Positions 1-6,473 of a DNA stretch of 7,375 bases are shown here, piece by piece. This DNA comes from Bacillota bacterium (GTDB lineage: Bacteria; Bacillota; Bacilli; Bacillales_B; DSM-18226). Position 1 is the stretch's first letter, and each line of letters opens with the position of its first letter. The position numbers and the translations under genes are program-made. The stretch spans positions 1 through 7,375 of the forward strand of contig JAKACS010000147.1 of the NCBI GenBank assembly GCA_021821235.1. The letters are read 5' to 3'. Below the pieces are notes generated by a model. It saw nothing but the letters and a program-made list of their open reading frames with translations. It had not been told where the DNA came from and searched no databases.

Positions 1-275
1 TGAGCACCAAACAAGTGAAATTAGAAGTATATCCTTTTGTACTAGAGTCTTCCGGATTTTCGAATGGAATTAATTTAGATCTATACAATGTATTAAATGG
101 AGACAATGCTACGGTGAGTCCTGGTTTAAAACCGGGAGAAGTACGAACATTGGAGTTACCATTCACAATGATTGAAAGCCAATTTACTAAACAGGACTGG
201 CTAAATCTAACTAACAGAAACTTTGAATTAGTGCTATCCCTTTATCCAATAAAAAAATCAATTCTGTTAAACTAG
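1..275 (+). CDS. hypothetical protein, C-terminal part (5' end outside window)
   Basis: The frame is open from the first base to a TAG at 273-275 and encodes about 90 residues, so the start lies upstream of the window. A GTG at 15 has no ribosome binding site in front of it and is probably internal. I see no membrane segment or catalytic motif. The segment LKPGEVRTLELPF, followed by alternating hydrophobic and polar residues, resembles the edge strands of small extracellular immunoglobulin-like domains such as DUF4352, where a PGE turn precedes a beta strand. That is a weak family guess made by eye. A terminator follows 39 nt after the stop. The gene converges on the histidine kinase gene, so it belongs to a separate transcription unit. 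I do not recognise the product. Confidence 0.7.
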   Translation, partial: STKQVKLEVYPFVLESSGFSNGINLDLYNVLNGDNATVSPGLKPGEVRTLELPFTMIESQFTKQDWLNLTNRNFELVLSLYPIKKSILLN

Positions 276-313
276 GTTTGTTACGCATTCGTTTTTGTTG
301 GATGAAGTTCTGC

Positions 314-377
314 GAGGCTTCACAGCAGATAAAACAATGGTCATTTCATAAGTTATGAAGGAGAAGCCTCTTTTTTT
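314..377 (+). terminator. Rho-independent terminator of the upstream partial gene
   Basis: An 8-bp perfect stem (gaggcttc at 314-321 with gaagcctc at 363-370) is followed at once by seven T residues (371-377). The 41-nt loop contains its own 6-bp hairpin, ttcata-agt-tatgaa (345-359), so the structure is nested. The T tract lies on the plus-strand side only. I see no matching U tract for transcripts of the kinase gene arriving from the other side. Confidence 0.7.
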
Positions 378-439
378 CTGATTTCTTTTTGAATTTAACA
401 TTCTCTTAATCTCATTGTATTTCTTAACCAAGCTAATGA

Positions 440-2254
440 TTAGTCAGTTAGAAAATGTTGTTTCTTTAAATAAAAGTAAAACAATACGCCTCTCTTGGTG
501 TTATGAACGCCATATTCTGCATGGTGCAGTTCCAAAATATTTTTGGAAATCGCTAACCCTAAGCCTGTTCCGCCTTGTGTGCGCTTGCGTGACGGGTCAT
601 TGCGATAAAAACGATCCCATACTTTACCTAAATCTTCGGTTGGAATAGAGACCCCGGTATTTTCGATCGCTATTTTTACTCTTTCGTTTTCCTCTGTCAT
701 CGTAATAAAAATTTTTTCACCCTCCGGAGTATGTTTGATCGCATTGATAATAAAATTAGTCAGAACCTGTTCAATCCTTCGCTCATTGGCCACCACTTCA
801 ATGGGAAGTAGCTTCAGTGTAAGCTGCAATTGCTTTCTTCCTATTTCAATTGCTAAAGTTCTACATAAATAAGCAATCGTTTCATTGATAAAAAATGTTC
901 CCATATCCATCTTGTATGTTCCCGATTCCAATTTGGCCAGCTCTAGCATATCAACGATCAATTGGTCCATTTTTTCGACTTCTTTTTCCATTGCTGCAAA
1001 ATAATAATCCTTCTTATGGCTGGCTACTCCGTCTTTTAAAATAGAAACACAGCTCTGCATTACGCTTAATGGCGTTTTTAATTCATGAGAGACGCCGGAA
1101 ATAAACTGTTTTCGGGTGTTTTCCAGCTGTCGTTCCTTCTCAATATCCAGCCTTAATTTTATTATATAGGATTGTATTGTATCGGAAAGGAGATTAATAT
1201 TCTCAGATAATGTACCAATCTCATCATTGGATCTAATCGGAAGCTTTTCGCTAAAATCTAAACCAGCTATTCTTTTTGTCGTTTCATTGATTTGCAACAG
1301 TGGATTTGCAATCTTTCTAGAAAAATAGAAAGAAGCAAGAAAAATGAGAATGAAAACAAACATAACAAGATAGATGAAATAATCCTTCATCATGTTAACC
1401 GCCTCATCAAGCGGCTGTAAGGAAGTCATCGAGAATATATATTCAGTCGATCCATCATCAGATTTAAACGGTTGTATTAACAATTTATATTTTACGCCGT
1501 TTTTTTCAAAATTTCTTATCATTAAGGTGGAGTTTCCCTCCGAGCTAACTGCAGTAGTAGGTTGTTTTGATAACAGCTCTGCTTGGAATTCTCTTATTTG
1601 ATCGAGAAATAGGTCGTTAGTCGTAAGTGACTTTGAAACGGAACCGAATTTTGGCAAGCTCACTTTTGTAATAATTCCAGTTGCGGAATAATAATCAGAA
1701 CTTCCAGTTGCCTCATTTTCGGGTTTGTAACTATTATATTTTTTTTGGAGTTGATCGTTCTTCATGGGAATAGGAAAAGATGAGTTGAGTTCGATCGGAA
1801 TCAAGGTTTTTCCCTGCTTGAGTCCGAAGAGTTTTACTGACATGCCTTCCTTAAAAAAAGAAGTGTTGTTCCAAATATCATTCACATTCATTAAAGTGTA
1901 TAACGGAACAACAAGGGAATCTTGTGTTAAATCAGATTTTTCCGAATCATTAGTTCTTATTTCAATGCTAAAATCATTTTCTCCTTTAACATTTCCATTT
2001 CCATCAAGAACGGTTATCCAAGAATTATAGTCATTATAAAATTGATCTTTAAATTTCATCAATTGTTGATGATTCCTACTGTTCTTGCGATAATTTTTTT
2101 GGAAGGCTTCCATTTGAAGTTGGATCTCATTCGTTTTTTTGTCTACATAAAATGATTTAAAAAAAATCATTTGCCCGATAAAAATGGCTGCAACTATAAA
2201 CGTACATAAGGCCGTCGTCAGCAAAAATAATTTTGTTAAAATTCCCATTCTCAT
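440..2254 (-). CDS. sensor histidine kinase (HAMP, HisKA, HATPase_c)
   Basis: This 604-residue membrane kinase should autophosphorylate on His and pass the phosphate to the regulator encoded just upstream. Transmembrane helix 1 spans about residues 8-31. An extracytoplasmic sensor region follows (about 33-290), then helix 2 (about 291-311) and a HAMP linker (about 312-365). The H-box SHELKTP has H390 as phosphoacceptor. The N-box is NFIINAIKHTP (500-510) and the F-box is WDRFYR (546-551). The G2 box GGTGLGLAISKNI (561-573) completes the ATPase. The G1 box reads ENTGVSIP (531-538), with Asn-Thr in place of the usual Asp-x-Gly start, a variant found in other bacillus kinases. The ATG at 2254 overlaps the regulator's TGA (ATGA), and gagg sits about 7 nt upstream of it, so the two are translationally coupled. 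The large sensor region separates it from BceS-type intramembrane kinases. I recognise no named sensor domain. Confidence 0.95.
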   Translation of the reverse strand: MRMGILTKLFLLTTALCTFIVAAIFIGQMIFFKSFYVDKKTNEIQLQMEAFQKNYRKNSRNHQQLMKFKDQFYNDYNSWITVLDGNGNVKGENDFSIEIRTNDSEKSDLTQDSLVVPLYTLMNVNDIWNNTSFFKEGMSVKLFGLKQGKTLIPIELNSSFPIPMKNDQLQKKYNSYKPENEATGSSDYYSATGIITKVSLPKFGSVSKSLTTNDLFLDQIREFQAELLSKQPTTAVSSEGNSTLMIRNFEKNGVKYKLLIQPFKSDDGSTEYIFSMTSLQPLDEAVNMMKDYFIYLVMFVFILIFLASFYFSRKIANPLLQINETTKRIAGLDFSEKLPIRSNDEIGTLSENINLLSDTIQSYIIKLRLDIEKERQLENTRKQFISGVSHELKTPLSVMQSCVSILKDGVASHKKDYYFAAMEKEVEKMDQLIVDMLELAKLESGTYKMDMGTFFINETIAYLCRTLAIEIGRKQLQLTLKLLPIEVVANERRIEQVLTNFIINAIKHTPEGEKIFITMTEENERVKIAIENTGVSIPTEDLGKVWDRFYRNDPSRKRTQGGTGLGLAISKNILELHHAEYGVHNTKRGVLFYFYLKKQHFLTD

Positions 2255-2931
2255 ATTGAATCCTCAAATTTGTAGCCTGTTCGGACAATCGTTTTAATCA
2301 TATTTGCCTTTGAGCCGAGTTTGTTTCTTAAGTTTCGCATATGGGTGTTGATGGTTCTGTCATCACCGGTAAATTCGTATCCCCAAATGGACATAATTAA
2401 CTGTTCTCTTGTGACAACGATACCTTTGTTTGTGATTAAAAATAGCAATATTTCAAACTCTGTATGGGTTAAGTGGATGATTTCTTCATTTATTTTGACT
2501 AAACGCGACGGGATATGGATGTGGATTCCATTAAGTGAGAAAGAGTTTTCATTTACTTGTTGGGGCGAATGTCGGTTTGTATCTAACAAACGTTTTGCTC
2601 TTGCTAATAAGATTTGCGGACTGTAGGGTTTTGTCACATAATCATCCGCCCCCAATTCAAACCCGAGCAATGTGTCATCTTCATCTGTTCGGGCAGTCAA
2701 AATGATGATCGGGCAATTTGACTTTTTTCGAATCCGCCTGCATACAGACCACCCGTCAACCCCAGGAATCATAATGTCCAAAATGATTAAGCTAATATTA
2801 TTTTGCTCAAATAAAACTAATGCTTCTTCTCCATCACGGGCCTCCAACACGTCATACCCTTCCGAAGAAAAATAATCCTTTTCAATTTCTCTTAAAATAT
2901 CTTCATCTTCCACAATTAGTACCGTCTGCAT
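2251..2931 (-). CDS. OmpR/PhoB-family response regulator
   Basis: This 226-residue cytoplasmic transcription factor is the partner of the kinase that follows it. The receiver domain spans about 1-115. Its acidic pocket is E8-D9-E10, the phosphoacceptor is D52 in ILDIMIPG, the switch residue is T79 in ILTAR, and the conserved lysine is K101 in VTKPYSP. A winged-helix DNA-binding domain occupies about 130-224, with the recognition-helix stretch RTINTHMRNLRNKL and the ending VRTGYKF typical of the family. I chose the ATG at 2931 over a TTG one codon earlier (2934) because ggtga lies 7 nt upstream of the ATG. Family members usually bind tandem direct repeats, and 11-bp repeats lie 38 bp upstream of this start, so autoregulation is likely. 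Confidence 0.95.
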   Translation of the reverse strand: MQTVLIVEDEDILREIEKDYFSSEGYDVLEARDGEEALVLFEQNNISLIILDIMIPGVDGWSVCRRIRKKSNCPIIILTARTDEDDTLLGFELGADDYVTKPYSPQILLARAKRLLDTNRHSPQQVNENSFSLNGIHIHIPSRLVKINEEIIHLTHTEFEILLFLITNKGIVVTREQLIMSIWGYEFTGDDRTINTHMRNLRNKLGSKANMIKTIVRTGYKFEDSI

Positions 2932-2959
2932 CAATTTTTCACCACTCTATCAAACTATG

Positions 2960-2965
2960 AATATA
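2960..2965 (-). promoter_or_regulatory. candidate -10 box for the regulator/kinase operon
   Basis: Read on the minus strand this is TATATT, a 5/6 match to TATAAT, placed about 29 nt before the regulator ATG. The position 17 bp upstream reads AAAATA, a poor -35 box. It falls inside the 11-bp repeats, as expected for a promoter that needs an activator. The AT richness of the region limits confidence. Confidence 0.4.
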
Positions 2966-2968
2966 AAT

Positions 2969-3001
2969 CTTTATTTTATCTTTATTTTAATTTCATTTTA
3001 C
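2969..3001. promoter_or_regulatory. three 11-bp direct repeats, candidate response-regulator operator
   Basis: Three contiguous 11-mers read ctttattttat (2969-2979), ctttattttaa (2980-2990) and tttcattttac (2991-3001). The second matches the first at 10 of 11 positions and the third matches at 8 of 11. An 11-bp period, one helical turn, is the usual spacing of PhoB/OmpR/PhoP half-sites. The block occupies the -35 region of both outward-facing -10 boxes. Assignment to the adjacent regulator is inference. Low sequence complexity is the main caveat. Confidence 0.5.
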
Positions 3002-3017
3002 CTTTTCATATCATCTC

Positions 3018-3023
3018 TATAAT
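3018..3023 (+). promoter_or_regulatory. -10 box for the secreted-protein/ABC operon
   Basis: A perfect TATAAT sits at 3018-3023. The hexamer 17 bp upstream (attta region, 2995-3000) does not resemble TTGACA and lies inside the third 11-bp repeat. This suggests an activator-dependent promoter. It would give a 5' leader of about 150 nt before the ATG at 3184. A second -10-like TATACT at 3030-3035 is an alternative. Confidence 0.5.
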
Positions 3024-3183
3024 TCTATCTATACTAAGAGTAAAGGAAATATTATGGAAAATCAATGATGGGTTATCAATTTCATTGTTTTAAGCAATGA
3101 AGGAATTTCAAAGCAATAGCAATCTGCCATGCAGGTCACTGACAGATTCTATATAAATTTTTTTAAAAGGGGAGAAAACAAGA

Positions 3184-3590
3184 ATGAAGAAAAAGAAATT
3201 GATTTCAGGGTTGCTAACTGCCGCTATTGCATTTTCAATCTTTGCACCTTCTGGATTTGCTGCAAAAAAGGCTTTTCCTTTAGTGTAAATCCATCTGTTA
3301 ATAGTGGAGTAGCCTATTCTGCTCCAAATCCAAAAGATGACAATGAACAGAACGCCTATATTTATACAACAAATCATAATATCGTTGATAGTGATAGATT
3401 TTATTATAATGTAAGGCTCTATCCTAGCACTAGTGCAACTTCGTATACTGGATATATAAGAGTAACTCCGAGTAATGCTTCAAGGATAGTACAGGGCTAC
3501 TCTACATTTGTTGGCAAAGGAACTTCTTTGTATCTTCAGGCTGATACTGATGTATATAATGTATTTGCTGAAGGATATTGGTACTCATAA
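3184..3590 (+). CDS. small Tyr-rich secreted protein, frame broken at an A AAA AAG site
   Basis: The ATG at 3184 follows a good ribosome binding site (aaggggag, 3167-3174). It encodes a typical Sec signal peptide: MKKKK, then a hydrophobic core at about 6-21, with likely cleavage after SGFA (residue 26). In that frame translation stops at TAA 3286-3288, giving 34 residues. The -1 frame, from 3270 to the TAA at 3588-3590, encodes 106 residues that look like a genuine exported domain. It has 13 tyrosines, many Ser, Thr and Asn, no cysteine, and alternating beta-strand-like segments ending in FAEGYWYS. Joining the frames at A AAA AAG (3264-3270) gives a 135-residue protein. The strand pattern and the C-terminal GYW resemble DUF2712-type secreted proteins of bacilli, a weak match from memory. 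It is the first gene of the operon. It could be a frameshifted pseudogene, a programmed frameshift, or a sequencing error. Confidence 0.7.
3264..3270 (+). other. A AAA AAG slippery heptamer at the frame junction
   Basis: In the signal-peptide frame the codons are GCA AAA AAG, so the heptamer is in the phase needed for tandem -1 slippage. It is the same heptamer used in E. coli dnaX and in many IS elements. A -1 shift here leads into the 106-residue mature domain. No strong stimulatory stem begins 5-9 nt downstream. Only a weak 5-bp stem, tccat/gtgga (3290-3294 with 3304-3308), is visible, and the upstream Shine-Dalgarno-like element is poor. Confidence 0.45.
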
Positions 3591-3618
3591 TACCTGATAA
3601 CTTTCTTTTTCAAAGAAT

Positions 3619-3650
3619 AGGCCGATTACCTGCATCGGTCTTTATTTTTT
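3619..3650 (+). terminator. intergenic terminator/attenuator after the secreted-protein gene
   Basis: An 8-bp stem with one G-U pair (aggccgat 3619-3626 with atcggtct 3634-3641) and a 7-nt loop is followed by tttatttttt. It lies 28 nt after the secreted-protein stop and 36 nt before the lipoprotein start. I see no convincing promoter between it and the lipoprotein gene, so the downstream genes probably depend on read-through. That would give high expression of the first gene and lower expression of the rest. Confidence 0.7.
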
Positions 3651-3685
3651 ACATGTTTAGATTAAGCATAGTGGGAGGATATGTA

Positions 3686-4825
3686 ATGAAAAAAGTCGCG
3701 ATACTATCAGTTTTTATCTTTTCTGTTCTACTAAGTGCTTGTTCCTTTCCAACAGGTGAACAGAAGGAGCCTTCTAGTTCATTAAAGCTCAATAACCCCA
3801 AAAGCACTACACCTAAATTTGTAAATATCAAATTGGATAAGAACTTATCTGTAAAGGCAGATATAATCGGAGCTAATGCTAAAAATTTAAAAACCAACAC
3901 TATTTTCTTAAAGAATTTTGATGAGGAACAAACAAAAAAAGTATTTCTGAAAAACAAAAAGGTAGTAAAAACCAATGAAGTTGTGAACTGGCTTTTTCCA
4001 GAATATAAAGATAAATTCTTCGATTTCTCGGATGGATCCTATTTGACAAAACAATATGGTTCCTTAGTATATAGCACCCCTTACTTTGAAGATCGCGAAT
4101 ACGATAATGTTCTAAGCGGCACTACCTATTTTATTCGTTCAGATTTAAAAGAAGTGTTTAATAAGACAACACTAGAGAACATTGATAAAAATATCGCCAT
4201 TGAAACGGTAAAGAATGCAGCCAATGGAGTGGGAATTTCGAATTTAGGAAAACCAGAAGTTGTTGCTCTCGATTTAAAAACATTGGAAAGTGAGTGGGAG
4301 GACTATGAAACAAAAAATGGGGTACCTCCACGTAAATGGGAAAAGGCTGATGAAGCCTATGCGGTTATTTTTCCAGTTGTTTATGACAATATAAACATTA
4401 CCAATAAAGGTTATGCCAATCCTGCAAATCAAATGAACGCAACAGGAAGTCGGATTATGGGGGTTGTTACGAAAGGTGGTTTAATTTACTTTACAGCCAG
4501 TGGAATCTACGAAGTAGGGAAAATTCTAAAAGAAAAGATAACCCCGATTACTTTGGAAACAGCTCTTGCGAAAGTCAAAAACAAGTATAAGAATGTTTTA
4601 CTGACAGATCCTGTTAGGGTCTCTAAAATTGCATTAGAGTATGTACCAACAGTGTCCAATGATAAGGCACTAAACTACAAGCTTGTTCCTGCCTGGGTAT
4701 TCTCGGCCAAACAGGAGGTAACTGTTGATGATAAAAAAGGTGGTACGTTCAAAACTTCTACTGAATTCACCATCCTAATCAATGCTGAAACTGGTCAAGA
4801 AATTCGAAGTGGAGGTGAACGATGA
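3686..4825 (+). CDS. lipoprotein with PepSY/YycI-like C-terminal region
   Basis: This 379-residue protein should be anchored on the outer face of the membrane. It starts with MKK, a hydrophobic stretch (about 4-15) and the lipobox LSAC, with C19 as the lipidated residue. A Ser- and Lys-rich tether follows (about 20-45). The ATG at 3686 is chosen over upstream starts in the same frame because gggagg ends 7 nt before it and the signal peptide begins there. The C-terminal part (about 285-374) has a helix-like TLETALAKVKNKY, then LVPAWVFSA, a short linker, and FTILINAETGQEI. That helix, strand and "NAxTGxxI" order is typical of PepSY- or YycI-like domains. Residues 45-280 are not recognised. Its TGA overlaps the next ATG (ATGA), which links it to the permeases. 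An accessory, sensing or immunity role is inferred from context only. Confidence 0.9.
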   Translation: MKKVAILSVFIFSVLLSACSFPTGEQKEPSSSLKLNNPKSTTPKFVNIKLDKNLSVKADIIGANAKNLKTNTIFLKNFDEEQTKKVFLKNKKVVKTNEVVNWLFPEYKDKFFDFSDGSYLTKQYGSLVYSTPYFEDREYDNVLSGTTYFIRSDLKEVFNKTTLENIDKNIAIETVKNAANGVGISNLGKPEVVALDLKTLESEWEDYETKNGVPPRKWEKADEAYAVIFPVVYDNINITNKGYANPANQMNATGSRIMGVVTKGGLIYFTASGIYEVGKILKEKITPITLETALAKVKNKYKNVLLTDPVRVSKIALEYVPTVSNDKALNYKLVPAWVFSAKQEVTVDDKKGGTFKTSTEFTILINAETGQEIRSGGER

Positions 4826-5613
4826 AAATGAAAAGAAGGGTCTTAGCAATGTCTTTTATGCAAGTATTTTCTTCTCCAGTTTTTTATCTCTCTATCATTG
4901 GAGTCACAGCTCTGAGTTTTATCAGTATTTGGGAGAGAATTTCCACTATTGAGGCAGGTGTAACAGTTACCTATAGTTTTGATATTTTCATTAGTTTAAC
5001 GATGTTAAAAAAATTGGTTGTTTTATTTGCCGCCCTTCCTTATGTCGCAAGTTTTTGCAGTGATTGGAAATTTCAATACATCAAACCTATTGTCATCCGA
5101 ACTGGATTAACTAAATATGTCTGGTCAAAGGTTTTTACATGCTTTGTTAGTGGATTTTTAACTGTATTTATTGGGCTAATTCTTTTTATAGCAATCCTCT
5201 CGCTTAAAGTTCCCTTGTTTCCAAGCAAAAATTTTGATCAATCAGCTTATCAGCCTTTTGGATCATTGGCTGTAGGAGAATTTCCGATTCTATTTTTATT
5301 GGTGCAAATTTTTGTTTTTAGTTTGGCTGCTGCTTTATGGTCGGTAGTTGGACTTGCTGTCTCCGCCTTTATTCCCATCCATTTTGTTGCAGTTGCTGCT
5401 GCTGTAATTGCAAGCTATTTTTTGGAGCAACTTACTTGGATTCTTCCAAAATGGCTAAACCTTTATTTAATAACAAAAAGTGCGGATGTCATTCACCAGG
5501 GACCCTTTATTAGTTTTGTTTACTTCCTTTTTATATTTATCCTATTTTCAATTTTAGCAGGTCTGCTCTTTAGTTACCAGGTCAGGAGGCGGGTACGCAA
5601 TGAAGTTGTTTAA
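4822..5613 (+). CDS. ABC-2-type transporter permease subunit 1
   Basis: This 263-residue integral membrane protein has about six predicted helices (roughly 16-35, 60-79, 105-127, 154-178, 182-202 and 230-252) and a basic C-terminus, RRRVRN. The size and topology fit one half of an ABC-2-type exporter. A cytoplasmic loop after helix 2 carries S80-D81 and then KPIVIRTG (88-95), a motif echoed in the next permease. The start ATG overlaps the lipoprotein stop by 4 nt and has a full ggaggtga just upstream (4811-4818). The second methionine (4828) is a less likely start. The gene overlaps the next one by 14 nt. The substrate cannot be read from the sequence. A peptide or envelope compound is the likeliest class given the ATPase type. 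Confidence 0.88.
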   Translation: MKMKRRVLAMSFMQVFSSPVFYLSIIGVTALSFISIWERISTIEAGVTVTYSFDIFISLTMLKKLVVLFAALPYVASFCSDWKFQYIKPIVIRTGLTKYVWSKVFTCFVSGFLTVFIGLILFIAILSLKVPLFPSKNFDQSAYQPFGSLAVGEFPILFLLVQIFVFSLAAALWSVVGLAVSAFIPIHFVAVAAAVIASYFLEQLTWILPKWLNLYLITKSADVIHQGPFISFVYFLFIFILFSILAGLLFSYQVRRRVRNEVV

Positions 5614-6451
5614 TACGGCACGTTATGTTTGCAATCAAAATTTTCGCAAATGGTCAACAAATTATCGCGTTTGGGTTATCGCGATTCTGCTTGTTATTTT
5701 GACACAAAGCTTTACAAAGGAAGTCATTGATTTTGCCAAAGATATTAATATCAATGTTTCCCCTTGGCTGTTTCCATTTCTGTTTACGCAAAAATTTATA
5801 AAGCTGCTTTTCTTTTTTCCGCTGATATTGCTGTTTAGCGATGCGCCATTTATAGATGAAAATCAGCCATACGTCATTGCAAGGAGTGGTCGACTTCCTT
5901 GGAGTTTTGGCCAAATAGGCTATATTTTTATCGCTACCGTTATTTACTTTTTCTTTTTAATGATCATAACAATAGTCATTAACATTACGGCTATTCAATT
6001 TACGCCGGAATGGGGGAAGGCTCTTGGAACGCTTGCAAATACAAATGCTGCCGGCATGGCGGGTGTTAAAATGTTCATAACTTCCAGTACTCTTCATTAC
6101 TTTACTCCAGTTCAGGCGATGTGGTTTTCCTTTTTACTGTCATGGTTGGCTGGTGTTTTTTTAGGGTTGATTATTTATGTTTTAAATTCCCTTACGAATA
6201 CAAGGATATTTGGCGTGCTAACTGCATCCTTTTTCCTTGTATTGGATGCAGCTATTAATGATAAACCAGCTCTCTATCGTTTTTCGCCTGTTTCATGGAG
6301 CAATTTAAACCGAATCGATATTGAAGGAACGACGCAAATGCCATCGATTACCTATATTTATATTGGTTTCGCACTACTGATTGGATTAATGATCATATCG
6401 GCTATTCTCGTTAATCGTAAGCAAAGTATTCATGTTTTACCGCCAATTTAA
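5600..6451 (+). CDS. ABC-2-type transporter permease subunit 2
   Basis: This 283-residue membrane protein has about six hydrophobic helices (roughly 23-38, 64-80, 105-132, 170-195, 201-218 and 251-271). After helix 2 it carries S80-D81 and then QPYVIARSG (89-97), parallel to the motif at the same place in permease 1. The two are probably distant paralogues forming a heterodimer. The start lies inside the end of permease 1 (14-nt overlap), with aggagg at 5584-5589 and 10 nt of spacing. The ATPase gene begins 22 nt after its stop. The long hydrophobic stretches and lack of extracellular domains suit a drug- or peptide-type exporter rather than a nutrient importer, and no binding-protein gene is present. 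Confidence 0.88.
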   Translation: MKLFNTARYVCNQNFRKWSTNYRVWVIAILLVILTQSFTKEVIDFAKDININVSPWLFPFLFTQKFIKLLFFFPLILLFSDAPFIDENQPYVIARSGRLPWSFGQIGYIFIATVIYFFFLMIITIVINITAIQFTPEWGKALGTLANTNAAGMAGVKMFITSSTLHYFTPVQAMWFSFLLSWLAGVFLGLIIYVLNSLTNTRIFGVLTASFFLVLDAAINDKPALYRFSPVSWSNLNRIDIEGTTQMPSITYIYIGFALLIGLMIISAILVNRKQSIHVLPPI

Positions 6452-6456
6452 GGGGA

Positions 6457-6463
6457 GAGAGGA
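6457..6463 (+). promoter_or_regulatory. ribosome binding site that decides the ABC ATPase start
   Basis: agaggag lies 10 nt before the ATG at 6474. The frame is open from an earlier ATG at 6432, but that one lies inside the previous gene without its own binding site. Starting there would also add 14 residues unlike any ABC protein N-terminus. Confidence 0.7.
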
Positions 6464-6473
6464 GCTAGTAAAG

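Noticed and set aside
433..443. ctaat-g-attag inverted repeat at the kinase stop as its terminator
   Set aside because: The 5-bp AT-rich arms span the stop codon and no T tract follows on the minus strand.
3264..3269. Transcriptional slippage as the cause of frame restoration
   Set aside because: Six A residues is shorter than tracts usually needed for efficient polymerase slippage, so ribosomal slippage or an indel is more likely, though slippage is not excluded.
3129..3590. A single 153-residue protein starting at the ATG at 3129 in the mature-domain frame
   Set aside because: There is no ribosome binding site before 3129, and the first 45 residues are an out-of-frame reading of the leader and signal-peptide region. 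The ATG at 3184 has a strong site and a proper signal peptide.
3578..3685. An N-terminal extension of the lipoprotein from a TTG at 3578
   Set aside because: It would start inside the previous gene, run through the terminator and bury the signal peptide. ATG 3686 with gggagg is clearly better.
3649..3975. A 108-residue open frame on the minus strand
   Set aside because: It is antisense to the lipoprotein N-terminus, has no ribosome binding site that I can see, and shows a hydrophobic and Phe-rich composition from reverse reading of Lys-rich codons.
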